A stretch of DNA of 64,000 bases from Sphingobacterium sp. UGAL515B_05 (GCF_033097525.1 NZ_CP109907.1:930001-994000), one strand, 5' to 3'; numbered from the stretch's first letter, positions 1-9,214 are shown. Program-made: numbers and translations. The notes: generated by a model not told the origin, from the letters alone.

Positions 1-1
1 T

Positions 2-535
2 ACCATAGGAGTGATAATTTCTTTTTCGCTTATCTTCCTTTCGGCCCTATATTTTTTCATATCGCTGCATCATAACTTAAATAACGAGCGAAGTATTGTT
101 CGTGTTGCCGAAAATAGATTCAATATCATTAATGAAATTAAATCAAGTGTCGACGAGGTAAATGATATCAAACTGGATTACCTGAATAAGAAAGACGCTT
201 CTCTATTTATTCCTTATAAAATGGAATTAAAAAAAATGGACGAACTGTTGCGATCTTTAAGTCTGAAAGATGATTTCTATCATGTTCAACCAAACAGCAC
301 CGAAAACATCCGCAAAGATATTGTTGCATTTTATAACTTTGAGCAGGATATCGATCACACAAAGGAAACTCAATCCATATCCCATAATATTCATGAACGA
401 AAAGCTTCGATATTAAATCAGATCGATCTCATGTCGAGAGACTTATTGGATCAACGGGCAAGACTCTTAGAAAAATCTAGAAATGAACTGCAACTGCCCA
501 GTACATTACTTACCTTTTCATCGCTATTGGCTTAA
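2..535 (+). CDS. N-terminal part of a frameshifted sensor histidine kinase (partial at window edge)
   Basis: The frame is open from the first bases of the window, so the true start lies upstream; the GTG at 11 is only the first in-window start codon. The visible part begins with a membrane helix (motif SLIFLSALYFFISL). A charged, mostly helical region of about 140 residues follows, as expected for a CHASE3-like periplasmic or extracytoplasmic sensor domain. The frame then ends at a TAA at 533-535. From about 493 the +1-phase frame reads TAQYITYLFIAIGLSGFFY, a convincing second membrane helix that runs without a stop into the kinase ORF annotated from 595. One base has therefore probably been lost near 490-496, and this piece and the next are one gene. 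I infer a membrane receptor for the kinase; the ligand is unknown. Confidence 0.75.
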   Translation, partial: TIGVIISFSLIFLSALYFFISLHHNLNNERSIVRVAENRFNIINEIKSSVDEVNDIKLDYLNKKDASLFIPYKMELKKMDELLRSLSLKDDFYHVQPNSTENIRKDIVAFYNFEQDIDHTKETQSISHNIHERKASILNQIDLMSRDLLDQRARLLEKSRNELQLPSTLLTFSSLLA

Positions 536-594
536 GTGGGTTCTTCTATATTCTCGCTAAAATTTCCTCGATCTCTAGATTTCTGAGGTCTACA

Positions 595-3396
595 GTGAAA
601 AGTCAACAAGAATCCAATAAAAGTCTCCAACTATTGCAAGAACAGACCAACAGTGATAACTGGATTTTGAATGCGATTAATGGCATCGACGAACAGTTAC
701 GCGGTGACTATACAGACAAGAAAATTGCCGAAATAAGCCTACATGTTATTGCTTCCACGACAAAAGCATTAGGTGGAACGATTTACATTTTCGATGATAA
801 CTATCAGGAGTATCAGCTTTGCCACAAAATTGGTATTTCCTCCACACAGTATATCAAACGAACGTTTAAAGAAAACGATGGCATTTTGGGCGAAGTCGCA
901 AACAATCATGAAGTCGTTAAAATAAAAGACGTCGACCACAAGCATCTTATCTTAGAAACCTCGTTATCCGATCGCTTAGACGCTGAGATCTATATTGTTC
1001 CCTTCTCTTATGAAAGCCATTGTGTCGGTGTCATGGAAATCTGTTGCCCCATTGTCAATGAGAAAGACGAGCAACTACGATTTAACTTCCTGGATAAAGC
1101 AAAAGATAACATTGCCGTTATCATCAAAGTAGCCCAAACTCATGGAAAGCTTGCCGATCTTTATGAGGAACTTCAACAACAGACCGAGGAATTAGAGACG
1201 CAACAGGAAGAATTGAGAACAACAAATGAGGAGTTAATCCATAAGACACATTTGTTGGAAGCTTCTGAGGAAGAGCTTAGAGTACAGCAGGAAGAACTTA
1301 TCCAAACCAATAACGAGCTGGACGAGAAGGCCAAATTGCTATTTGCACAAAATGAAGATCTGGAAAAAGCCCGTCAGGCCATAGCGCAAAAAATAGAGGA
1401 AGTAGAGCTGTCCAGCAAATATAAATCTGAATTTATGGCCAATATGAGCCATGAACTGCGGACACCACTTAATAGTATTCTCATTCTTGCCAAATTACTT
1501 CAGGATAATAAAAAGAAAAACCTCAGTGAGGACCAAATAAAGTATGCTTCTGTTATTCACAGTGCCGGTTCAGATCTCCTCCATTTAATTAACGAATTGT
1601 TGGATCTGGCAAAAATTGAATCCGGTAAAGTTGAAGTCCAAAAAGAACGTATCAACACAAACTACCTTGTCAATTATATTAAAGATTTTTTCAATGATAC
1701 CGCAGCGTCGAAAAATATTGACTTCCTACTCGATGTCAATGTAAATGCACCGCAGGAATTCATCGGTGATGAACATCGTATACAACAAGTCCTCAAGAAT
1801 TTATTATCCAATGCGTTCAAGTTTACAGGTGAAAAGGGCGAAGTCTCTTTAGCGATAGAAGCTGAAGCTGAAAATCTTCTTTTTACGGTTAAAGATAGCG
1901 GTATTGGCATTGCTCCTGAAAAACAAGAGCTAATCTTCGATGCTTTTAAACAAGAAGATGGCTCAACGAGTCGTAAATATGGTGGCACTGGTTTAGGCTT
2001 ATCGATATGCCGCGAAATTGCTAGCTTATTAAAAGGGAAAATAAGCTTATCCAGTAAGGTTGGTGAAGGCAGTATCTTTACCTTCAGTATCCCGCTGGAG
2101 CAGGAAATTCCAGTCCCGAAAGTAACATCGATCGAAAAAGAAATTGATCCGCCGTCACAAATGCCGAAGGAAAATCCCATAGTCGAAAAAACGAAGTCGA
2201 TCGACAACGATGGAAAACACAATAAACTTCTGATTATTGAGGATGATTTTATTTTTGCAGATATTCTAAAAGACTACGCCGAACAAAACGGCTACGATGT
2301 ATACATTAGCTATGATGGGCAAGATGGGTTACAAAAAGCACAAAATTTACGACCTGCCGCAATTATCTTAGATATTATGTTGCCTAAAATGGATGGTTGG
2401 GAAGTTCTTCGTAACCTCAAAAAAATTGACAGCACCAAGGAGATTCCCGTACACATGATGTCGGCAGGAACATTTTTACATGATGAACCTATTTCTGCCG
2501 GAGCCATCGGATTTATGGCTAAACCTGTTTCAGAAGAATCTTTGGCTGAAACATTCTTAAAAATAAAAGCGTCGACTAGTCATCCATTGAAAAAAATTCT
2601 GCTGGTGGAAGATCAGGAAATCCAAAGCGATTTTATCAAACAATCTTTAGAAGAACAGCATATTCAGATATTTCAGGCCTTCAATGCGAAACAAGCCCTC
2701 GATCTATTAGATCAAGAGAAATTGTTTGACTGCATCATTATGGACCTGAATCTCCCCGATAAATCAGGCATTGAACTCCTAAATGAGATCAAATCGAACA
2801 CTCAATTTAAGGATTTACCCATTATCATCAATACGGCAATGGAACTCACTACAGAGCAGACTTCCGAAATTCTGCATCATAGCCAGGCGATGGTCCTTAA
2901 ATCAGCTAAATCAAATAATCGTCTGATTGATGAAGTTAATTTATTCTTAAATAAAATCCGCAGCAATAAGCACGAATACACGATGTTCAATCATTCCGGA
3001 GCCTCTGTAATTGCGGAAAACAATTTAGCTTCCAAAACCGTACTACTGGCAGATGACGATATGCGGAATATTTTTGCCCTGAGCACGGCGTTTGAAAGCT
3101 ATGATATGAACATTGAAATCGCTAACAATGGTCAGGAAGCGTTGGATATTCTTGAACGAAATAAACAGATTGACCTTGTCTTAATGGATATCATGATGCC
3201 CGTTATGGATGGTTATGAGGCTATTGAAAAAATTAGGGCAAACAAGAAATTTGCAAACCTTCCTATTATTGCTGTGACAGCGAAAGCAATGAAAGGGGAT
3301 AGAGAAAAAACAATTGCTGTCGGAGCAAACGATTACATTAGCAAACCGGTTGATGTCGACAAATTAATATCCCTAATGCGCGTATGGCTGAGTTAA
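595..3396 (+). CDS. Hybrid sensor histidine kinase: GAF, HisKA, HATPase and three receiver domains
   Basis: Multi-domain phosphorelay kinase. Counting from the GTG at 595, the order is: GAF-like domain (about residues 40-180); a long Gln/Glu-rich coiled coil (about 190-270); HisKA with the phospho-acceptor His286 in the motif MSHELRTP; HATPase_c with N box NLLSNAF, G1 DSGIGI and G2 GGTGLGL near residue 463; then three receivers with candidate phospho-aspartates D593, D717 and D865. The GTG at 595 is probably not the native start, because the same frame is open upstream to about 493 and encodes a membrane helix matching the end of the preceding fragment. The native product would be CHASE3-like/TM/GAF/kinase/REC3. 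The last 11 codons overlap an alternative cheR start, and the CheR/CheB/kinase genes that follow suggest one signalling operon. REC2 is the most divergent receiver: its loop reads NTAMEL where a T/S-A-type motif is expected. Confidence 0.9.
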   Translation: MKSQQESNKSLQLLQEQTNSDNWILNAINGIDEQLRGDYTDKKIAEISLHVIASTTKALGGTIYIFDDNYQEYQLCHKIGISSTQYIKRTFKENDGILGEVANNHEVVKIKDVDHKHLILETSLSDRLDAEIYIVPFSYESHCVGVMEICCPIVNEKDEQLRFNFLDKAKDNIAVIIKVAQTHGKLADLYEELQQQTEELETQQEELRTTNEELIHKTHLLEASEEELRVQQEELIQTNNELDEKAKLLFAQNEDLEKARQAIAQKIEEVELSSKYKSEFMANMSHELRTPLNSILILAKLLQDNKKKNLSEDQIKYASVIHSAGSDLLHLINELLDLAKIESGKVEVQKERINTNYLVNYIKDFFNDTAASKNIDFLLDVNVNAPQEFIGDEHRIQQVLKNLLSNAFKFTGEKGEVSLAIEAEAENLLFTVKDSGIGIAPEKQELIFDAFKQEDGSTSRKYGGTGLGLSICREIASLLKGKISLSSKVGEGSIFTFSIPLEQEIPVPKVTSIEKEIDPPSQMPKENPIVEKTKSIDNDGKHNKLLIIEDDFIFADILKDYAEQNGYDVYISYDGQDGLQKAQNLRPAAIILDIMLPKMDGWEVLRNLKKIDSTKEIPVHMMSAGTFLHDEPISAGAIGFMAKPVSEESLAETFLKIKASTSHPLKKILLVEDQEIQSDFIKQSLEEQHIQIFQAFNAKQALDLLDQEKLFDCIIMDLNLPDKSGIELLNEIKSNTQFKDLPIIINTAMELTTEQTSEILHHSQAMVLKSAKSNNRLIDEVNLFLNKIRSNKHEYTMFNHSGASVIAENNLASKTVLLADDDMRNIFALSTAFESYDMNIEIANNGQEALDILERNKQIDLVLMDIMMPVMDGYEAIEKIRANKKFANLPIIAVTAKAMKGDREKTIAVGANDYISKPVDVDKLISLMRVWLS

Positions 3397-3413
3397 CCGA
3401 TAAAAGAGTAGTA

Positions 3414-4223
3414 ATGATAAGTTTTGAAGAGTTGGAAGAAGTTATTGATATAGTCAAAAATCTACACGGCTATGATGTATCCGGTTATACAAGAGCTTCT
3501 TTAAAAAGACGGGTGACTAGAATAATGGAACTTAACAAGCTCAATCTACAGGAGCTAAAATCCAATTTAATCAATCAACCCGGATTCAGCACCTATTTCC
3601 TGCAGGAAATTACAGTTAATGTGACTGAGATGTTTAGGGATCCCGATTTTTATAAAGCTGTAAAAACAGATGTATTTCCCTATCTCGCAACTTATCCGCA
3701 TATAAAACTGTGGAGTGCCGGTTGTTCTACTGGCGAAGAAGTTTATTCGCTGGCCATCTTGTTAGAAGAAGCAAATCTTTACCCACGTGCGTTTATTTAT
3801 GGCACCGACATTAACGGCAAAGTGTTAGAAAAGGCAAAACGTGGTATCTATTCTCTTGCAAAAGTGAAAGAATACTCGGAAAATTTTATTAAAACGGAGC
3901 CAAAAAACTCATTGTCGGATTATTATACAGCAATGTACAACGCCGCTACCATTAATAATAGTCTTAAAAAAAATGTCCTTTTCTCCATGCATAGCTTGGT
4001 ATCCGATGGCGTTTTTAATGAATTTCAACTGATTACCTGCCGTAATGTATTGATCTATTTCGACACCGAATTGCAAAATAAAGTCCTGGATCTATTCTAT
4101 CATTCACTTTGCCATTTGGGCTTTTTATGCTTGGGAGCGAAAGAATCTTTAATCAACTACAAAGACGCTGCTAAATTTAAGATCGTAAACAAGAAACAGA
4201 ATATTTACCAAAAAATTGGGTAA
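3414..4223 (+). CDS. cheR: CheR-type protein-glutamate methyltransferase
   Basis: SAM-dependent methyltransferase of the CheR family, which methylates receptor glutamates in chemotaxis; here the substrate is unknown. The N-terminal helical domain carries SGYTRASLKRRVTR. The catalytic domain shows NVTEMFRDPDF, the SAM-binding LWSAGCSTGEE and the late motif CRNVLIYF, all standard CheR landmarks. Length is about 269 residues, normal for the family. I prefer ATG 3414, which starts the protein with ISFEELEEV as in homologues. ATG 3384 is in frame and would overlap the upstream kinase by 13 bases. It sits between a hybrid kinase and a CheB esterase domain, so it likely acts in a non-flagellar chemosensory-like pathway with those partners. 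Confidence 0.92.
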   Translation: MISFEELEEVIDIVKNLHGYDVSGYTRASLKRRVTRIMELNKLNLQELKSNLINQPGFSTYFLQEITVNVTEMFRDPDFYKAVKTDVFPYLATYPHIKLWSAGCSTGEEVYSLAILLEEANLYPRAFIYGTDINGKVLEKAKRGIYSLAKVKEYSENFIKTEPKNSLSDYYTAMYNAATINNSLKKNVLFSMHSLVSDGVFNEFQLITCRNVLIYFDTELQNKVLDLFYHSLCHLGFLCLGAKESLINYKDAAKFKIVNKKQNIYQKIG

Positions 4224-4229
4224 TACGTG

Positions 4230-4790
4230 ATGGAAAGAAAAATTCTTTTGTTAGCGGGGTCTGCAGGTGGATTTAGTGTCATTCTAAATATCTTGAAGTC
4301 ATTGGAACGGCCAATCCTTATACCCGTTATTGTCATTGTACATCGAAACCCCAAATATGCTTCTAGTATTGAGGACACGCTTTCCAAAGCACTTGTTCAA
4401 AAAGTAAAAACTGCAGATGATAAGGAAGCGATAGCAAATGGGACTATTTATTTTGCCCCTGCTGGCTATCACCTTTTAGTTGAACCAGATTATAGCTTTT
4501 CTTTGGATATCTCAGAACCTGTTCAATACTCAAGACCATCAATTGATGTGACTTTCGAATCCGTGGCCGAAATATATAAAGAAAATTGTACAGCTATCTT
4601 ATTCTCTGGAGCGAATCAGGATGGTGCACAGGGATTATTAATGATAAAACGATACGGCGGGACGACTTTTGTACAAGACCCTGCCACGGCTGAAGTTCCC
4701 ATCATGCCCGAAGCAGCTATTCAACTCGATGCACAGGAACGCATTTTGACCATTCAAGAAATAAAAGATTACATCAAGCAATTGACTTAA
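4230..4790 (+). CDS. cheB: CheB-type methylesterase, catalytic domain only
   Basis: Protein-glutamate methylesterase/glutaminase domain, the enzyme that reverses CheR methylation. Counting from the ATG at 4230, the catalytic triad is visible: Ser11 in AGSAGG, His38 in IVHRNP and Asp131 in GANQDG. The conserved tail motif DPATAEVPIMPEAA is also present. At 186 residues it lacks the N-terminal receiver that regulates classical CheB, so control must come from elsewhere, plausibly from the neighbouring kinases. GTG 4227, directly before the ATG, is an alternative start. It follows cheR by 6 bases and precedes the second hybrid kinase by 22, consistent with one operon. Confidence 0.92.
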   Translation: MERKILLLAGSAGGFSVILNILKSLERPILIPVIVIVHRNPKYASSIEDTLSKALVQKVKTADDKEAIANGTIYFAPAGYHLLVEPDYSFSLDISEPVQYSRPSIDVTFESVAEIYKENCTAILFSGANQDGAQGLLMIKRYGGTTFVQDPATAEVPIMPEAAIQLDAQERILTIQEIKDYIKQLT

Positions 4791-4812
4791 AATTGTATTT
4801 AGATTTGCTATA

Positions 4813-6414
4813 ATGAAGAAGATAAATATATTGATTGTCGATGATAAAATTGAAAATATTATCAGTCTTACAGCACTGCTGGAGGATATCGAAAATATAA
4901 ATATAGTGACGAGCACAGATCCCAACGAAGCTTTAAAAATCTGCTGGAAAGAGGATATTGATTTGGCGCTCGTTGACGTGCAGATGCCAGAGATCAATGG
5001 TTTTGAATTTGTTTCCTTCCTAAAGAAGAATCCGAAAACAAACCATATCATCCCCATTATGGTAACAGCGATTTCAAAAGAAGACAAATACCTCATTCAG
5101 GGACTTAATAGCGGCGCTGTGGATTATCTATATAAACCGCTTAACCCTGAAGCAACCATCGCGAAAGTAAAATCTTTTGTGCAGCAATTACTGATACAGC
5201 AGGAAATTAAAGAAAAAAACATTGCCTTAGAAGAATCAAAACAGGCTATTCTCAAAGCGAAAGAAGAGGCCGATCTTGCTCGAAAATCCAAGGAAACCTT
5301 TTTAGCCAATATGAGCCATGAGATCCGTACACCTATTAACGGTATTATGGGCATTACACAGATGCTAAAAAATTCTCAACTGACGCTAGAACAAGAAAAC
5401 TGGATTAACAAGCTGGATTCTGCCTCGCAAAATCTGCTCACTATTATCAACGATATATTGGACCTATCGAAAGTCGACTCAGGTATGATGAAACTTAACA
5501 TGGAGTCAACATCAGTGCACGATATTACCGATGATCTAAACAACCTCTTTATTGATAAAGCCATCTACAAAGGGCTGAATTTTTCCATTGATGTGGACGA
5601 TCGGATCACAAGTTATTTTCTGACAGATCCACTACGGTTGAAACAAATATTGACCAACTTTATATCAAATAGTTTCAAATTCACCTCGGAAGGTTCTGTT
5701 GTATTAAAAATTCAGCTCCTAACTGAAGATAACCATAGCATCTGTTTACGATTTCAGGTGATAGACACAGGAATCGGCATCGTAGAAGATGCCCTGGAAA
5801 AAATATTTATTGCGTTTGAACAAGGAGAAGATAGTATAACCAAAAAATTTGGCGGTACTGGATTGGGCCTCGCAATTGTAAAACGTATTGCTGCGCTGCT
5901 CAACGGTCGGGTTTTTGCATCGAGTGAATATGGTAAAGGGAGTATTTTCTCTTTTGAATGTACTTTCGACAAAATCAAAGATAAACCCGTAGAAAAAGAA
6001 ACGCAGATACTCTATACGGAATTGCCCAAGTTCAACTTCCCGATGGTGCTCATTGCTGAGGACAATGAATTAAACAGCTTTATGCTCGCGAATATCCTCA
6101 AAAGCTGGAATTGCGAAATTACTTTGGCGACGAATGGACTCATCGCACTAGAAGAAATCAATAAGAAAAAAATCGACCTGGTGTTTATGGATGCCCATAT
6201 GCCGCTCATGAGTGGTTTTGAAGCGATCAAGGAAATACGTCGAAACGCGAATCCGATAATCGCAAACATGCCGATTATTTCCATTTCAGCCTCTGTGCTC
6301 CAAGCCGAACAACAGGAAGCGCTCGATGCTGGAGCCAATGAAGTTGTCGGAAAACCATTCGATCCTATCAAATTGTATAAAACAATTGATACTTTATTGT
6401 CAAAATTGAAATGA
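4813..6414 (+). CDS. Hybrid histidine kinase with REC-HisKA-HATPase-REC architecture
   Basis: Soluble hybrid kinase with no membrane segment. An N-terminal receiver (about residues 4-120) has the candidate phospho-aspartate D55 in VDVQMPEING and a late Lys in YKPL. A short coiled coil precedes HisKA, with His169 in MSHEIRTPINGI. HATPase_c contains NFISNSFKFT, DTGIGI and GGTGLGL near residue 347. A C-terminal receiver follows (about 410-530) with D460 in MDAHMPLMSG. There is no output DNA-binding domain, so it probably relays phosphate within this cluster. The N-terminal receiver suggests it takes input from another kinase, perhaps the upstream one (inference). It is the last gene of the four-gene signalling group and is followed by about 175 non-coding bases. 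Confidence 0.92.
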   Translation: MKKINILIVDDKIENIISLTALLEDIENINIVTSTDPNEALKICWKEDIDLALVDVQMPEINGFEFVSFLKKNPKTNHIIPIMVTAISKEDKYLIQGLNSGAVDYLYKPLNPEATIAKVKSFVQQLLIQQEIKEKNIALEESKQAILKAKEEADLARKSKETFLANMSHEIRTPINGIMGITQMLKNSQLTLEQENWINKLDSASQNLLTIINDILDLSKVDSGMMKLNMESTSVHDITDDLNNLFIDKAIYKGLNFSIDVDDRITSYFLTDPLRLKQILTNFISNSFKFTSEGSVVLKIQLLTEDNHSICLRFQVIDTGIGIVEDALEKIFIAFEQGEDSITKKFGGTGLGLAIVKRIAALLNGRVFASSEYGKGSIFSFECTFDKIKDKPVEKETQILYTELPKFNFPMVLIAEDNELNSFMLANILKSWNCEITLATNGLIALEEINKKKIDLVFMDAHMPLMSGFEAIKEIRRNANPIIANMPIISISASVLQAEQQEALDAGANEVVGKPFDPIKLYKTIDTLLSKLK

Positions 6415-6589
6415 TAGTTTCAATTTAGCAATGAAATCATTAATTTTAGAACATAATCAAGATGTTTGATGTTATTTCTCATGAACGTGCATACAAAAAG
6501 GAATTACGTTCGTCATAACTTCATCACTAAACCGCTAAAGGCTGCGGAAATGCCTACAATAAATAAAAGATAAACAAACAATCATTCTA

Positions 6590-7123
6590 ATGAAAAAACT
6601 TTTTATGATACCAGCAGTTGCAGTTGCTTTATCAATTGCGTCTTGTGGTGGAAACAGTGACAAGTCTGAAAAATCAACTAGTACAGAAGCGACAACTTCA
6701 ACAGAAAGCCAAGCAACAGAAACAGTGCCTGGAATTGAAAACGTGGCTATTTCCAACAGCTTATCTTTAGAAGGTAACGATCAAATGAAATATAATAAGG
6801 ATTTATTCCGTGTAAAAGCGGGTGAGCCAGTAGAATTATCTTTCAAAAATGCAGGTACTATGCCAAAAGAGTCCATGGGACATAACGTAGTTATCCTAAA
6901 ACCAGGTGTTGACCTGCCAACTTTTGGTGCTGAGGCTGCTGCAGCTGCTGCAGACGAATATATTCCAAAATCAGCTTTATCTTCAATTGTTTCCCACACA
7001 AAATTATTGGGACCTGGAGAAACTGATAAAATCACTTTTACACTTGAAAAAGGAGTTTATACGTTTATTTGTAGCTTTCCTGGTCACTATGGTGTCATGC
7101 AAGGAAAAATTGTTGCAGAATAA
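6590..7123 (+). CDS. Azurin-like blue copper lipoprotein
   Basis: Type I copper protein of the azurin/plastocyanin fold, expected to carry electrons in the cell envelope. The N-terminus is a lipoprotein signal with lipobox SIASC, putting the lipidated Cys at residue 19. A Ser/Thr-rich linker follows to about residue 45, then the cupredoxin domain. The copper ligands are visible and correctly spaced: His98 in MGHNV, then Cys161, His166 and Met170 in CSFPGHYGVM. Length is 177 residues. The gene stands alone between the signalling cluster and lpd, with its own terminator, so it is probably monocistronic. Azurin itself is the best family match; the redox partner cannot be told from the sequence. 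Confidence 0.9.
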   Translation: MKKLFMIPAVAVALSIASCGGNSDKSEKSTSTEATTSTESQATETVPGIENVAISNSLSLEGNDQMKYNKDLFRVKAGEPVELSFKNAGTMPKESMGHNVVILKPGVDLPTFGAEAAAAAADEYIPKSALSSIVSHTKLLGPGETDKITFTLEKGVYTFICSFPGHYGVMQGKIVAE

Positions 7124-7138
7124 CTAATAAGTAAAAAA

Positions 7139-7168
7139 GGATATTCAAAATATGAATATCCTTTTTTG
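7139..7168 (+). terminator. Rho-independent terminator after the azurin gene
   Basis: A 9-bp perfect inverted repeat (GGATATTCA, 5-base loop, TGAATATCC) is followed directly by a run of six T, 16 bases after the azurin stop codon. Confidence 0.85.
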
Positions 7169-7311
7169 ATTTATACCCAGGCAGGCATCACTACATTTCT
7201 CCCTACGGTGCATAATTTCCCTTCTTTTATCAAAAAAATGTAAAGTAAGGCCCTTTGGCCACAAATCGTAAGTTTTGATTTCCTATCCCATTAATAATCA
7301 TTAAATTTGTG

Positions 7312-7319
7312 GTACAAAA
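7312..7319 (+). promoter_or_regulatory. Bacteroidota -7 promoter element for lpdA (copy 1)
   Basis: TAAATTTG matches the Bacteroidota -7 consensus TAnnTTTG and lies 16 bases before the ATG at 7336, predicting a leader of about 10 bases. No clear -33 TTTG is seen at the usual distance. Confidence 0.5.
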
Positions 7320-7335
7320 AAATAAAACGTAATCA

Positions 7336-8742
7336 ATGCAATACGACGTAATTGTAATCGGAAGTGGTCCAGGCGGATATGTAGGAGCTATCCGTTGTGC
7401 CCAATTAGGATTAAAAACAGCTGTTATTGAAAAATATAGCACATTTGGTGGTACTTGTCTTAACGTTGGATGTATTCCTTCAAAAGCGCTTTTAGATTCT
7501 TCGGAGCATTACCACAATGCTGCGCATAATTTTGATGCATTTGGCATCAACTTAAAAGACCTGAAAGTAGACATGGCAAAGATGATTGCTCGTAAAGACG
7601 ATGTCATTGCCCAAAATACTGCCGGTATCACCTTCTTATTCAAGAAGAATAAAATTGACAGTTTTCAGGGTGTGGGTTCATTTGTGGACAAAAACACCAT
7701 CAAAATAACGAAAGCAGATGGTTCGACAGAGCAGATCACTGGTAAAAATGTAATTATCGCAACGGGATCGAAACCGACTTCATTGCCTTTCCTACCTGTA
7801 GATAAAAAAAGAATCATTACCTCAACCGAAGCACTTAACCTAAAAGAGATTCCAAAACACCTTATTGTCATTGGTGGTGGTGTGATAGGTTTGGAACTAG
7901 GTTCTGTTTATGCTCGTTTGGGTTCAAAAGTTTCTGTTGTTGAATTTGCAAAATCTATCATCGGTACAATGGATGGTGGCTTAGGAAAAGAACTACAACG
8001 TGTTTTGAAAAAATCATTGGGCATGGAGTTCTATTTAGGCCATAAAGTGACCGGAGCTTCCGCAAAAGGTAAAGTCGTAAAAGTAACTGCTGAAGATCCA
8101 AAAGGACAAGAAGTCACTTTAGAAGGCGACTATTGTATCGTAGCCGTTGGTCGTACCGCATATTCTGAAGGCTTAGGACTAGAAAATATCGGCATCACAG
8201 TAGAAGAAAGAGGCAAGAAAATCCCTGTTAATGCCCATCTGGAAACAGCTGTACAAGGAGTCTTCGCAATTGGTGATGTGATCACTGGAGCAATGTTGGC
8301 ACACAAAGCTGAGGACGAAGGTGTCTATGTTGCAGAATATATTGCAGGTCAAAAACCACATATTGATTATAATTTGATTCCAGGTGTTGTTTATACCTGG
8401 CCTGAAGTTGCTTCTGTTGGAAAGACTGAAGAGCAACTTAAAGAGGCCGGTGTAAAATACAAAGCTGGATCATTCTCGTTCAAAGCTTCTGGTCGTGCAA
8501 AAGCATCGGGTGACACAGATGGTTTTGTGAAAGTCCTAGCTGACGCTACTACTGATGAGGTATTAGGCGTACATATGATTGGACCACGTGCGGCAGATAT
8601 GATTGGTGAGGCTACTGTAGCTATGGAATACCGCGCATCTGCAGAGGATATCGCTCGTATTTGCCATGCACACCCAACCTATACTGAAGCAATCAAAGAA
8701 GCAGCACTTGCAGCAACCGCGAACAGAGCAATACACGCTTAG
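7336..8742 (+). CDS. lpdA: Dihydrolipoyl dehydrogenase (E3), copy 1
   Basis: FAD-dependent dihydrolipoamide dehydrogenase, which reoxidises the lipoyl arm of 2-oxo acid dehydrogenase complexes with NAD. It shows the FAD dinucleotide fold GSGPGGY (residues 9-15), the redox pair Cys41/Cys46 in GGTCLNVGCIPSK, a second NAD fold GGGVIGLE, the FAD-binding AIGD motif and the C-terminal active-site HAHPTYTE with His446. Length (468) is normal. The redox motif resembles the 2-oxoglutarate-dehydrogenase/mitochondrial E3 type. It is not next to E1/E2 genes and has its own promoter-like element and terminator. A second, more distant copy lies 1.1 kb downstream. Confidence 0.96.
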   Translation: MQYDVIVIGSGPGGYVGAIRCAQLGLKTAVIEKYSTFGGTCLNVGCIPSKALLDSSEHYHNAAHNFDAFGINLKDLKVDMAKMIARKDDVIAQNTAGITFLFKKNKIDSFQGVGSFVDKNTIKITKADGSTEQITGKNVIIATGSKPTSLPFLPVDKKRIITSTEALNLKEIPKHLIVIGGGVIGLELGSVYARLGSKVSVVEFAKSIIGTMDGGLGKELQRVLKKSLGMEFYLGHKVTGASAKGKVVKVTAEDPKGQEVTLEGDYCIVAVGRTAYSEGLGLENIGITVEERGKKIPVNAHLETAVQGVFAIGDVITGAMLAHKAEDEGVYVAEYIAGQKPHIDYNLIPGVVYTWPEVASVGKTEEQLKEAGVKYKAGSFSFKASGRAKASGDTDGFVKVLADATTDEVLGVHMIGPRAADMIGEATVAMEYRASAEDIARICHAHPTYTEAIKEAALAATANRAIHA

Positions 8743-8762
8743 GTGATAAATATCGAATACTC

Positions 8763-8789
8763 AAGGGGAAAAGGAAACTTTTCCCCTTT
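8763..8789 (+). terminator. Terminator after lpdA copy 1
   Basis: Perfect 11-bp stem AAGGGGAAAAG / CTTTTCCCCTT with a GAAA loop, 20 bases after the lpdA stop. The flanking A and T stretches are short, so strength is uncertain. Confidence 0.7.
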
Positions 8790-8809
8790 GTCATAAATAC
8801 CTATACACG

Positions 8810-9214
8810 ATGAATTTTTATACAAGAAAATGGGTCAAACCCGAAGACCTAAATCCCAATGGAACATTATTTGGTGGAACTTTATTACGATGGATTGATG
8901 AAGAAGCGGTCATCTATGCTATCGTTCAATTAGGAAATCCCAAAGTGGTTACGAAATTTATTTCAGAAATAAACTTTGTAAGCTCAGCCAAGCAAGGCGA
9001 TATTCTCGAACTGGGTATTGAAGCGATCAATTTTGGAACAACATCGTTAACGATGCGCTGCGAGGTACGTAATAAAATATCCAGGAAAACAATTCTATCG
9101 ATCGATAAATTGGTCTTTGTCAACCTGGATGAAGATGGCAATCCAGCTCCTCATGGAAAAGATAGCATTACCTATGCGTATATGGGGATTGAGAAGACAG
9201 GTAGAGATGATTAA
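8810..9214 (+). CDS. Acyl-CoA thioesterase, hotdog fold (YciA/BFIT-like)
   Basis: A 134-residue single hotdog-domain protein of the cytosolic acyl-CoA hydrolase family, which cleaves acyl-CoA to free acid and CoA. Family landmarks are the early NPNGTLFGGTLLRWIDEEA, where the Gly-rich turn and the acidic pair near residues 26-30 line the active site, and the strand FVSSAKQGDILEL. The family usually works as a homo-oligomer of hotdog dimers. It follows the lpd terminator by 20 bases and is probably transcribed separately. Substrate chain length cannot be read from the sequence. Confidence 0.88.
   Translation: MNFYTRKWVKPEDLNPNGTLFGGTLLRWIDEEAVIYAIVQLGNPKVVTKFISEINFVSSAKQGDILELGIEAINFGTTSLTMRCEVRNKISRKTILSIDKLVFVNLDEDGNPAPHGKDSITYAYMGIEKTGRDD

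Noticed and set aside
6906..7127. 73-codon frame inside the azurin gene
   Set aside because: Shadow in another frame; the copper-ligand frame is clearly the real one.
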